Shown piece by piece: positions 54,493 through 62,728 of a stretch of 64,000 bases of DNA. The stretch is from Lysinibacillus sp. G4S2 (lineage in GTDB: Bacteria > Bacillota > Bacilli > Bacillales_A > Planococcaceae), in the NCBI RefSeq assembly GCF_030348505.1, contig NZ_JAUCFJ010000002.1, positions 1,678,001-1,742,000 on the forward strand. Reading direction: 5' to 3'. The translations under genes were made by a program, and so were the position numbers. Each line of letters begins with the position of its first letter. Position 1 is the first letter of the stretch. The notes below the pieces were generated by a model. The model saw only the letters and a program-made list of their open reading frames with translations, was not told the DNA's origin and did no database searches.

Positions 54493-54708
54493 TTATCTAC
54501 GGAAACGAGGGCCAAACCCGGGGAAAAATGGTCTACCGAACGGGAAAAATGGGCTAACAGGGAAGAACGGGCGCCCGAACGGGAAAAATGGACTTACTGG
54601 AAAAAATGGACTCACAGGGAAAAAAGGGCTTCTAACTGGGAAAAATTCATTTCTAAAACGACCAGGGAAAAATCGGCGTCCGTCATTAAAACGCATTGGA
54701 TTTACCAT
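54493..54708 (-). CDS. Phe-Pro-rich repeat protein
   Basis: A 71-residue protein, MVNPMRFNDGRRFFPGRFRN at the start. The rest is mostly tandem FFPVSP and FFPFGRP units, at least seven FFP repeats, ending in FGPRFRR. It is basic, with no acidic residue after the first few, and has no signal peptide. The ATG at 54708 follows AAGGGAG at a proper distance, so it is probably translated. I know no exact family. Short aromatic-Pro repeats of this kind recall spore coat or extracellular matrix proteins, which is only a guess. Confidence 0.6.
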   Translation of the reverse strand: MVNPMRFNDGRRFFPGRFRNEFFPVRSPFFPVSPFFPVSPFFPFGRPFFPVSPFFPFGRPFFPGFGPRFRR

Positions 54709-54909
54709 CTTTATAACTCCCTTCAATTGATATAGTATAGGCTATGTTCAATTAATGAAGTGGCTTAGACTAAGACACAGGTTGGGATCTTTGCAAAGGA
54801 CGATTTTGGATTGTTCCGCAAATTTCCAGACTCTTCAATTGGCATCTGGGCCAATTTCAGTCTTATTCAGCGTAGGGTAGTGCTTTAGTTGAATAGCTCA
54901 TAAAATAGA

Positions 54910-54937
54910 CCACCCCGTAATGGGGGTGGTCTATTAA
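54910..54937 (-). terminator. Terminator of the diguanylate cyclase gene
   Basis: AGACCACCCC and GGGGTGGTCT pair perfectly around a short loop; on the minus strand TATTTTATG follows. The region 54727-54909 holds nothing else I can name. Confidence 0.7.
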
Positions 54938-54974
54938 GTACAAGAAATCCTGTCATTGACGCTTCAATTGCTTT

Positions 54975-56783
54975 TTATAATTGAGAGGAGACATTGACAT
55001 CATCTTTTAAAAATTCAACACAATTTCTTCCTTTTTCTTTTGCTTGATATAATGCTTTATCACATCTTGATAATAAAGTATTTAATGAATCACCATCTAC
55101 ATAGCTAGTTACCCCAAAGCTACTAGTTTTTCGCTGTACAATAGGGAATTGATAATTTTCTAATTGTTGACGAAGCTTTTCAGAAAGCTTTATAGCACCA
55201 TCTAGTTTAGTTTGAGGACAAATAACTAAAAATTCCTCGCCACCCCATCTGCCAACTGTATCTTGCTCGCGAATCGTATTTTGCAATATCTCTGCTACAT
55301 TCATTAAAACTAAGTCGCCTACTTGATGGCCGAACTCATCATTGACTTCTTTAAAAAAATCAATATCTAGTAGAATAATAGCGAACGGAGCCTCATGATG
55401 TTGCGCATGTTCAATAGCCTCTTCTAACACATCGTCTAACTTTACACGATTTGGAATTTGAGTAAGGCGATCTGTATTTGCTAATTTTTCAAGCTCAAGT
55501 TTTGCTCTTTCTAGCTCTTGTGTTCGTTCTTTTACTTTATGTTCGAGCGTTTCATTGAGCGTTTGTTGCATTTCCTGATGCTCTTTTTTTATAATATTGA
55601 TTTTATCGCCTAATGCTAATGACAAAAATATAGATTCAAAAATAGCACCAATTGCAGGAATATCCTCAAATATAACTGGATGGAATGGAATAATACTTAA
55701 AAAAGCCAGTGCTTGTACAATGATGGAACCAAGCAGAACAGTCCAACCTACCATATAAAATCTAGCCATTTTCTGACCTTTTAACAACACAAATAATCCC
55801 GATAACCAAAGAAAAATAAAGACAACTACAGAAAGAATAATTGTTAAATTATTTGCAAACTCAACATCAGGAACAATGAATGAAGCAATTAAAGATAGTA
55901 TAGAGATCCATAATAGAAAATTCCCGATTTTGTGGAATCGAGGTAAGTAATTTTTTAGTTCAAGAAACTCTTTACTGAATAGAATCATACATATAAGTAA
56001 GATATTTCCGCTTATCGCTGCAGATTTTAGAAAAAACCATTTAGGCAAAAGTTGACCTACTAGTTCAATATCTAAAGAATTCAAAGTAGCTTGATAGAGA
56101 ATAAAACTAAACATATACAAAACATAGTAAAAGTAAGCCTTATCTTTTAACGAAAAAAATAAAAATAAATTGTAAATTAAAAGTGCAGACAAGAATCCAT
56201 AAAAAATCCCTGTTAAATATTTGTAGTCAATGATTTTATTGATAAAGCTATCCGTAGTGAAAAGATAGGAAATTGAATTTAATGGTAATTCACCATCTAA
56301 TTTTATATAAATTTCTTTGACGGAAGGGTCATGGATTTGAAATAAATTAGAACGATAATGAATGTTTTGTTCGTCAATATTTGAAATGCCTCTCTTTTGA
56401 ACATTATAGGAGCCATCTTCTTTCACTAAAAACATTTCAATGCTATCTAACTTGTCTGTCACCTCTAACCAGTAGGACTCCTCTTTATCCTTCAATATTT
56501 CATCGGCATCTAACCGTAGCCAAATCGTATCATTCGTATGCCAAAAGAATAAATAATCGTCTTTACTAGCAACAAAGGAATGATCATATGTACCACTTAT
56601 TAAATCTTCTATTGTAATTTTTTTTGACGGGTCACGAAAAATATCATAATGCTTACCCAATATAATTGGTTCTGATAATTCAGCTGCGTGACATGGTAAG
56701 CTAAATTGTGTAAAAGTGACTATCAATACGACGATAAAAAAATAAAATAATAGGTTGGTTTTAATAATTTTATTTTTCATCAT
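54975..56783 (-). CDS. Membrane diguanylate cyclase (7TMR-DISM plus GGDEF)
   Basis: A 602-residue receptor-type diguanylate cyclase. A signal peptide (about residues 8-33) leads to an extracellular DISMED2-like beta domain (about 35-175; contains YWLEVTDKLDSIEMFLV). Seven membrane helices (about 185-385), a coiled coil (HKVKERTQELERAKLELEKL) and a GGDEF domain with DRLTQIPNR, LDIDFFKEVND and the active-site loop RWGGEEFLVI follow. The intact GGEEF implies c-di-GMP synthesis; no RxxD inhibitory site precedes it at the usual position. ATG follows AGGAGA. The ligand sensed is unknown. Confidence 0.92.
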   Translation of the reverse strand: MMKNKIIKTNLLFYFFIVVLIVTFTQFSLPCHAAELSEPIILGKHYDIFRDPSKKITIEDLISGTYDHSFVASKDDYLFFWHTNDTIWLRLDADEILKDKEESYWLEVTDKLDSIEMFLVKEDGSYNVQKRGISNIDEQNIHYRSNLFQIHDPSVKEIYIKLDGELPLNSISYLFTTDSFINKIIDYKYLTGIFYGFLSALLIYNLFLFFSLKDKAYFYYVLYMFSFILYQATLNSLDIELVGQLLPKWFFLKSAAISGNILLICMILFSKEFLELKNYLPRFHKIGNFLLWISILSLIASFIVPDVEFANNLTIILSVVVFIFLWLSGLFVLLKGQKMARFYMVGWTVLLGSIIVQALAFLSIIPFHPVIFEDIPAIGAIFESIFLSLALGDKINIIKKEHQEMQQTLNETLEHKVKERTQELERAKLELEKLANTDRLTQIPNRVKLDDVLEEAIEHAQHHEAPFAIILLDIDFFKEVNDEFGHQVGDLVLMNVAEILQNTIREQDTVGRWGGEEFLVICPQTKLDGAIKLSEKLRQQLENYQFPIVQRKTSSFGVTSYVDGDSLNTLLSRCDKALYQAKEKGRNCVEFLKDDVNVSSQL

Positions 56784-56946
56784 TTATACTTTCTCCTATC
56801 CTAATTCCTTTTATTCAGTCACTAGTAAGCTGAAGAAAATAAAGTGTTCTAAAACTAGCGTATTATGTAAATATATCACACTTTATTCTAAGTTTAGGAT
56901 TTTTACGAATACTAAATAAAATATTAAAATAAAAAGTTAAGATAAC

Positions 56947-57052
56947 AGGTGTGTTTATTAACCATTTTTATCCATTCGGATTAATTAGAAGGCTCTGATT
57001 TCCGCTACTATAGGTCAGAATGGAAATCAACTCACGTTATGGTGATGAGCCA
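56947..57052. repeat. Chimeric R1/R2 repeat remnant
   Basis: The left part, AGGTGTGTTTATTAACCATT through TCTGATTTCCGCTAC, is one arm of the R1 family. The right part, GGAAATCAACTCACGTTATG through GGTGATGAGCC, is one end of the R2 family. The middle is deleted. 56784-56946 and 57053-57300 show no other feature. Confidence 0.6.
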
Positions 57053-57316
57053 TTAAAAAAGCGGTTTATTATCTGTGATTCACTAATATTTCCTTTGTCT
57101 GTAGTAATGACTTAGCCAAGTCTGCCTTTTGTATAAATAAGCGGTTATTGCAAAAAATAAGACCGTCAAAATGGGCGATTTAATTACAATAAGTATTTGT
57201 AGTTTTATCACTTGTTATGACAGTTTTTTCTGCAGTATCGACGCTTTTCATACATGTGAAGAATAAACTTCAAGTGTAGAACTGGCTTCGTATTTACAAA
57301 TGAAGGAGGTGAAAAC

Positions 57317-57688
57317 ATGAGCGTAGTTTATAGAATCGCTTTAGTGTTAGTCATCATTGGAGCAATTAACTGGGGACTCATAGGATTCTTTAGATTTGAT
57401 TTAGTTGCCTATTTGTTCGGTGGACAAACAGCGGTATTGTCACGATGGATTTATGCATTCATTGGGTTAGCCGGAATAATATCGTTACCGATTCTTGTTA
57501 TGCGATTTGATGAGGATGAAGACTTTGAGCCTTATACTACTCGTATAGACCGAAACCCAAGCTATGGTTTGGAGGCAGGTGAAGAAGCCGATTTCACTGA
57601 AGTGGAAACAACTGAAGTGGAAACAACTGAAGTGAAAAAAGTAGAGAAAAAAGATTCACCAAACAAAAATAAAAACAAAAAAAAATAA
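57317..57688 (+). CDS. DUF378 membrane protein with acidic/basic tail
   Basis: A 123-residue protein with two membrane helices (IALVLVIIGAINWGLIGF and RWIYAFIGLAGIISLPILVM) and the DUF378 signature GAINWGLIGFFRFDLVAYLFGG, as in YuzA-like proteins. Beyond the usual family length it has a cytoplasmic tail with three TEVETTEVE-type repeats and a final Lys/Asn run (KNKNKKK). The start follows GAAGGAGG. Function of the family is unknown. Confidence 0.87.
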   Translation: MSVVYRIALVLVIIGAINWGLIGFFRFDLVAYLFGGQTAVLSRWIYAFIGLAGIISLPILVMRFDEDEDFEPYTTRIDRNPSYGLEAGEEADFTEVETTEVETTEVKKVEKKDSPNKNKNKKK

Positions 57689-57701
57689 CCTCAAGTTTAC
57701 T

Positions 57702-57742
57702 CAAAAAAACTGGTGACCATTTGGTGGTTCGTCAGTTTTTTT
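57702..57742 (+). terminator. Intrinsic terminator after the DUF378 gene
   Basis: AAAAAAACTG..GACCA pairs with TGGTT..CAGTTTTTTT. Confidence 0.75.
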
Positions 57743-57878
57743 GTTGGAGTAAACTGTAAGGTTAAATCTGCATAGAAACCAAGGATTGGAGATGAAGTGT
57801 AATACATTCACAATCCCAGATAACGAAGCTGATTGTCGTTTGCAATAAAATTGATATTCGTTGCAGCAATTAAAACCA

Positions 57879-58022
57879 TTAATTAATCATTAGCTTTGGT
57901 TCGATTAGATCCATTATAAAAATTGAAATGATGTAGACAAATACAAAATTACTAATAAATCCACCTATATGTTCAGAAATAGTGATATCAGGTATGCTTA
58001 TCAAAAGAATAAAACTTATACC
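57879..58022 (-). pseudogene. Short remnant resembling a rhomboid protease C-terminus
   Basis: A 47-codon open segment reads GISFILLISIPDITISEHIG then GFISNFVFVYII and a final hydrophobic part. The HIGGFIS pattern after a helix is like the HxGGxxxG histidine helix of rhomboid intramembrane proteases, but the glycine two bases before the histidine is a glutamate here and no GxSG serine helix is found upstream. Stop codons flank it. It is at most a decayed fragment. The rest of 57743-58102 shows nothing. Confidence 0.3.
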
Positions 58023-58102
58023 TTATAAGAAAGAACGTGAATATCCCTTATAAACCATAGCCAGCCCTAGATGAAGAGAACCTTCACTATTAAAGGTTCA
58101 TT

Positions 58103-58351
58103 TTATGGCTGTTGTAGAAGTGTATTTAAAGCAGTCGTAAATTTTTCTACAATAAAGTCTTTTTCGTTTGAAGTGATAATAAGTGGAGGAGACAGTGTTA
58201 GGATATTGTTAAAGCCTGCAACTGTAACGCCGTTTTTACCGATAATAAATCCTTGATCTTTACAGATACTAATCACCTTTTTGACATCAGCTACATCAAG
58301 CGGAGTCTTACTATTTTTATCGCTCCAGTTTTGACTTGTTAAATTTGCCAC
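58103..58351 (-). pseudogene. Remnant of a class III aminotransferase (C-terminal part)
   Basis: The 82-residue frame has VISICKDQGFIIGKNGVTVAGFNNILTLSPPL-like sequence (in two halves: VKKVISICKDQGFIIGKNG and VTVAGFNNILTLSPPL). It matches the last about 70 residues of PLP-dependent class III aminotransferases. The PLP lysine and all of the large domain are missing. A good AGGAGG site and GTG start precede ANLTSQNWS, so the native 5' end may be joined to the native 3' end by an internal deletion. Neighbouring genes break down pyrimidines, whose product beta-alanine is a substrate of such enzymes. Confidence 0.65.
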
Positions 58352-58504
58352 TAAGATTCAATCCTCCTAAAAGGTAGTTTTGCAAGAATTCATCTCTATT
58401 AGGTAACAAAAGCAAAGTAGACCCCATTTGTACTTTATATGGATGCAAAAAATGATTTAGAAGGTGGATTTATTGATTGAAAATTCAGATATATACAATC
58501 GCGT

Positions 58505-59674
58505 TTATTGATGTGTCAACACATCTTCAATCAGAAATGCGAGATAGAGATTTGTTTTTGTAAATGGGTTACTTAAGTCCATATCTAATAGCGTTTCTAT
58601 TTTTTTTAGTTTATAAAGGACTGTGTTGCGATGAATAAATTGGCGTTCGCTAATCCTGCTAGTACTACCATTTTCCTCGAGAAAAATGCGTAAAAATTGT
58701 ACGTAATCTGTGTTATGCAATTCATCATAGCGATAAAGCTGACCTAAGATGTCTTGATTATATGATTTGATTAATGTTTGATTTTGCACGGCCATGATAA
58801 TTTTATAGGCACCAATTTCTTTATATTTGTATAGGAAACGGTTGTTATGAAGTTTTGCTAATTGGATTACTGTTAACGATTCATCATAGCTTTTGCGAAC
58901 ATTTTCAAGCTCTTTATGATAATTTCCTTTACCAATGATAATATCCAAGTAACCATTTTTTTGCGTTATTTTGTCGTATATTTCTTCAACGATTTTTGAG
59001 AAGGGAGTATTTGGTGTGTTGATTTGTGCTCTGTCGATTAAAAAGATGAGGTGATTTTTATGTTTTAGTTTTAAGAAGCGTTTATATCTATTTTGAAATG
59101 CAAATTGAATCATGACCTCATAACGGTCAATACTAGTTTGTAAACCATTTGTTGTGCATGAAATGATGGCAAACTCTTTACCTTGTGGAAAACCTAGCAG
59201 TGCTAATTGATCTTTAATATAGTTAGCGTTTTGTTTGTAGTGAAAAAGTAAGTTGTAAAGAATCTTTTCTTCTATAGAAAGCTCTTGATGGTGGTTGGAA
59301 ATAAATTGGAAGGTTATTTTTAATAGATCTGCTATCCGATAACTCCAAGGCATTTGAAAAATAGGGAAATCATGTTTGTTGGCGAAATTGATGACTGACT
59401 CTGGTATATCTGGAATGTATGGGCCGGTGTTAATAATAAAACCTGCTACTTTTTTAGAGAAAGCTAGTTTTACAAGCTGTTCTAAGGATTCACCTTGTGA
59501 AGATAAATTAATCCCTGTAGTCACGACTAATTCATTAGGTCTACAAAACATAATTAAATCGATGCTTTCCACTACGTTAATCCCTGTAATTCTTCGATAC
59601 GTTCCGCTATGTCCAGCTACTAATGTTAGCATTGGGAATTGAACTCCCTCTACAATTTTGCGAATCGTCCCCAT
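58505..59674 (-). CDS. PucR-family transcriptional regulator
   Basis: A 389-residue regulator with the N-terminal PucR domain (about residues 7-125; LTLVAGHSGTYRRITGINVVES), a central GGDEF-like domain without a GGDEF motif, and the C-terminal PucR helix-turn-helix (ISERQFIHRNTVLYKLKKIETLL). Such proteins activate purine or pyrimidine catabolic genes. It is transcribed away from the amidohydrolase operon, so it probably controls that operon and itself. Its ribosome site is an unbroken run of nine G residues just before GAAAATG. Confidence 0.92.
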   Translation of the reverse strand: MGTIRKIVEGVQFPMLTLVAGHSGTYRRITGINVVESIDLIMFCRPNELVVTTGINLSSQGESLEQLVKLAFSKKVAGFIINTGPYIPDIPESVINFANKHDFPIFQMPWSYRIADLLKITFQFISNHHQELSIEEKILYNLLFHYKQNANYIKDQLALLGFPQGKEFAIISCTTNGLQTSIDRYEVMIQFAFQNRYKRFLKLKHKNHLIFLIDRAQINTPNTPFSKIVEEIYDKITQKNGYLDIIIGKGNYHKELENVRKSYDESLTVIQLAKLHNNRFLYKYKEIGAYKIIMAVQNQTLIKSYNQDILGQLYRYDELHNTDYVQFLRIFLEENGSTSRISERQFIHRNTVLYKLKKIETLLDMDLSNPFTKTNLYLAFLIEDVLTHQ

Positions 59675-59677
59675 TTT

Positions 59678-59730
59678 CCCCCCCCCTTATTATGAACATA
59701 ATTTACCATATATCATGTGCAGATGCACAT
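59678..59730. promoter_or_regulatory. Divergent control region: G9 tract and ATGTGCA palindrome
   Basis: 59678-59686 is a run of nine C (nine G on the PucR strand) serving as its Shine-Dalgarno site. ATGTGCA-GA-TGCACAT (59715-59730) is a perfect inverted repeat with a two-base centre, lying between the two divergent genes and thus a candidate PucR operator. Confidence 0.55.
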
Positions 59731-59814
59731 ATTTTTTTAGTTTGCTATCCATATCTCATAATTTTTATCTCTTATAGAATGTGTATTAACTACTGTGAAA
59801 GAGAGGACTTGCAT

Positions 59815-61059
59815 ATGTATAAGTGTAATAGTAGACGCTTGCAAGAGTTACTTGAACAATTTAGTCAATTTGGAGCTACTGAAAATGGTGGCGTAACCCG
59901 TTTGTCTCTTTCGAATGAAGATATTTTAGCAAGAAACTATTTTTGTGAGTGTTGTGAAGAATTAGGGATGGATATTAAAGTCGATGATATGGGCAATATT
60001 TATGCCATTCTACCCGGGAAAAAGGATGTCCCGCCAATTGTTATGGGGTCGCATTTAGATTCTGTTGAAAAGGGTGGGAAATTTGATGGTGTATTAGGCG
60101 TTTTAACGGCAATAGAGGCCATTAGAACGTTAAAGGAAAACGAGATCGAGCTAGATATCCCTATAATGATTGTTAATTTTACGAATGAAGAAGGCGCTCG
60201 TTTTGATCCGGCAATGATGAGCTCTGGTGTCATCTCATCAAAATTTGAAAAAGAAAAAATGCTGCAATCTGTTGATAAAAAGGGCACTAGTTTCAAAGCA
60301 GCACTGCAAGCAAGCGGGTATGAGGGGGATCAAGAAAATCGCTTAAAAGAAGCGCTTGCTTATATTGAATTGCATATCGAGCAAGGACCTGTTCTAGAGG
60401 CAAAACAACTGGAAATAGGAGTTGTTGAAGGTGTACTAGGCATGGTTTGCTATGAAATTACGGTAACAGGGCAGTCCAATCATGCTGGTACGACACCGAT
60501 GACAATGCGTCAGGATCCGATGATTGTAACTTCTAAAATCATTGCGTATTTACATGAAGAGCTTGGAAAAATTGATGAACAGCTAGTGTTTACTTTTGGT
60601 CGAATGAATGTCACTCCAAATATTCATACCGTTATACCGAACAATGTGACTTTTACGATTGATTCACGCCATCAAAAGCCAGAGATTATGCAAAAGGTTG
60701 AGGATATACTGAATAATCTCCCTACAGAGGATATGGGCTGTAACATTAAGCCAGTTAAGCTATGGGGTAGAGATACAGTCTATTTTGATACAAATATTTG
60801 TAATGAAGTGGAAAGGGCTTGTCAAAGCTTCGGCTATACTGCTCATCGAATGTTTAGCGGGGCAGGGCATGATGCGCAATATATGGCAAGTATTGTACCT
60901 TCAGCAATGATTTTCGTACCAAGTATTAATGGTAAAAGTCATTGCGAGGAAGAGGAAACAACATTTGAAGATTGTGCGAAAGGTGCAGATGTATTGCTTG
61001 AAACAGTGTTGACGCTGCAAACGAAGTTCAGTATCGGAGAGACATACACGCTACATTAA
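59815..61059 (+). CDS. Zn-dependent amidohydrolase, beta-ureidopropionase/N-carbamoyl-amino-acid hydrolase type
   Basis: A 414-residue M20-family enzyme that hydrolyses N-carbamoyl amino acids to the amino acid, CO2 and ammonia. The two-metal site is marked by MGSHLDSV, TNEEGARF, IELHIEQGP and SGAGHDAQYM. The dimerisation domain contains GQSNHAGTTPM. Next to dihydropyrimidinase and PreT, its most likely substrate is N-carbamoyl-beta-alanine. N-carbamoyl-L-amino acids are the alternative. ATG at 59815 follows GAGAGGA; the longer frame runs into the control region. Confidence 0.92.
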   Translation: MYKCNSRRLQELLEQFSQFGATENGGVTRLSLSNEDILARNYFCECCEELGMDIKVDDMGNIYAILPGKKDVPPIVMGSHLDSVEKGGKFDGVLGVLTAIEAIRTLKENEIELDIPIMIVNFTNEEGARFDPAMMSSGVISSKFEKEKMLQSVDKKGTSFKAALQASGYEGDQENRLKEALAYIELHIEQGPVLEAKQLEIGVVEGVLGMVCYEITVTGQSNHAGTTPMTMRQDPMIVTSKIIAYLHEELGKIDEQLVFTFGRMNVTPNIHTVIPNNVTFTIDSRHQKPEIMQKVEDILNNLPTEDMGCNIKPVKLWGRDTVYFDTNICNEVERACQSFGYTAHRMFSGAGHDAQYMASIVPSAMIFVPSINGKSHCEEEETTFEDCAKGADVLLETVLTLQTKFSIGETYTLH

Positions 61060-61127
61060 TGTGAGATCTTTCTTAACAACGTCATGATCGAGCATTTTCC
61101 ATTATTTTACGAAGGGTGAGGGGCAGA

Positions 61128-62531
61128 ATGAAAAAGATTATTAAAGGTGGACGAGTAGCGACAGCTGTAGATGTTTTTGAAGCAGATATTTTAATTGAAA
61201 ACGGAAAAATTATTCAAATTGGCAAAGAATTATCCGACATAGGGGCAGAAATTATTGATGCTACTGGTAAGATCGTGATGCCAGGTGGGATTGATCCGCA
61301 TACACATTTAGATATGCCATTCAATAATACTGTGACAGATGATGATTGGAGATCGGGTACTATTGCTGCGGCTTTCGGTGGGACAACTACTATTTTGGAC
61401 TTCTGCTTAACAGCTGGTGAGGAAAAACTTTCAGCTGCAGTTGAAAAGTGGCATGACAAGGCGAAGGGGAAATCGGCCATCGATTATGGGTTCCACTTAA
61501 TGATTGCTGATTTAACCCCTGAAACGGAAGCCGAATTGCCACAAATCTTAGAACAGGAAGGTATTACTTCAGTAAAGGTATTTATGGCTTATGCAAAAGA
61601 ATTTCAAGCAACAGATCGTACACTTTTCAAGGCTTTTAAAATAGCGAAAGACCTTGGTGCTGTTGTGATGGTGCACTGTGAAAATGGTTCTGTTATTGAC
61701 GAGCTTGTAGAAGATGCGCGACGTGCAGGTCATAAGGAGCCAATTTATCATGCACTCACTCGTCCAGCTGAATTAGAGGGTGAAGCGACAAAACGTGCAA
61801 TTGAGCTAGCCCATATCGCAGGTGCTACTCTTTATGTCGTGCATGTAACTTGTAAAGAGGCAGTAGATGAAATCATTGCGGCACGTGAAAAAGGATATGA
61901 CGTCTATGGTGAAACATGTCCACCTTATTTAACTTTAGATCAATCTGCTTTAGCACAACCAGGCTTTGAGGGTGCAAAATATGTTTGGTCCCCACCACTT
62001 CGTCCAAAATACCATCAGGAACATTTATGGAATGCGCTAAAAGCAAAACAACTACAAACGATTGGCTCTGACCAATGCTCATTTAGTTTTAAAGGCAAAA
62101 AACAATTAGGATTAAATGATTTTTCTAAAATTCCTAACGGTGGTCCATTTATTGAAGATCGCTTCAGTATTTTATATTCAGAAGGTGTAGCAAAAGGAAA
62201 AATTTCTATTAATGAGTTCGTCGATATGATTTCCACTAGTGCAGCAAAAATATTTGGTCTATTCCCACAAAAAGGGACAATTGCCATCGGTTCTGATGCC
62301 GATATCGTTATTTTTGATCCAGAAGTAAAACGAGAAATCTCGGCTAAAACACATCATATGAATGTGGATTATAACCCATATGAGGGATGGGAAGTAACAG
62401 GTGAAACAGTCAGTGTACTAGTGCGTGGAGAGTACGTCATTAAAAATAAAGAATTTGTTGGTGTACTAGGCAGTGGACAATATATAAAACGTCCATTAAA
62501 AACAGCAGCAGCAGAAGCACTAAACATTTAG
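61128..62531 (+). CDS. hydA: Dihydropyrimidinase / D-hydantoinase
   Basis: A cyclic amidohydrolase that opens dihydrouracil, dihydrothymine or 5-substituted hydantoins. The 467-residue protein has the metal ligands GGIDPHTHLDMPF, the lysine to be carboxylated in TSVKVFMAYAKEF, MVHCENG and HVTCKEA. The CSFSFKGK and ARD-like DADIVIFDP blocks follow. ATG at 61128 follows GAAGGGTGAGGGG; an upstream in-frame start is less well placed. It lies 68 bp after the amidohydrolase and before preT, giving the order of the reductive pyrimidine pathway in reverse. Confidence 0.94.
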   Translation: MKKIIKGGRVATAVDVFEADILIENGKIIQIGKELSDIGAEIIDATGKIVMPGGIDPHTHLDMPFNNTVTDDDWRSGTIAAAFGGTTTILDFCLTAGEEKLSAAVEKWHDKAKGKSAIDYGFHLMIADLTPETEAELPQILEQEGITSVKVFMAYAKEFQATDRTLFKAFKIAKDLGAVVMVHCENGSVIDELVEDARRAGHKEPIYHALTRPAELEGEATKRAIELAHIAGATLYVVHVTCKEAVDEIIAAREKGYDVYGETCPPYLTLDQSALAQPGFEGAKYVWSPPLRPKYHQEHLWNALKAKQLQTIGSDQCSFSFKGKKQLGLNDFSKIPNGGPFIEDRFSILYSEGVAKGKISINEFVDMISTSAAKIFGLFPQKGTIAIGSDADIVIFDPEVKREISAKTHHMNVDYNPYEGWEVTGETVSVLVRGEYVIKNKEFVGVLGSGQYIKRPLKTAAAEALNI

Positions 62532-62546
62532 CTTTTATCAGTATAG

Positions 62547-62584
62547 GACCGATTGCTTTGGATGGAGAACAGAGCAATCGGTCT
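62547..62584 (+). terminator. Hairpin between hydA and preT
   Basis: GACCGATTGCT pairs perfectly with AGCAATCGGTC over 11 base pairs. Only TCGTAATATC follows, so it is a weak terminator or an mRNA stability element. Confidence 0.5.
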
Positions 62585-62636
62585 CGTAATATCTTCATTT
62601 AGCTACTGAAGACTATCTATCTCTATAGGTGGTGAG

Positions 62637-62696
62637 ATGATTGTTGATGTAGCTCTTTTCAATGTTCCTAACATCATTATGCCAAGGTGTAAGTAA
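62637..62696 (+). CDS. Possible 19-residue small ORF before preT
   Basis: MIVDVALFNVPNIIMPRCK is preceded by AGGTGGTGAG. It could be a translated leader between the hydA hairpin and preT, but it shows no bias for one amino acid, so attenuation is not supported. It may be chance. Confidence 0.2.
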   Translation: MIVDVALFNVPNIIMPRCK

Positions 62697-62728
62697 GGAA
62701 AAAATGAACACATGAGGGGGATGTGGAA

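Noticed and set aside
62637..62696. Attenuator peptide before preT
   Set aside because: The tiny frame has no run of regulatory amino acids and no terminator follows it, so I list it only as a possible small ORF.
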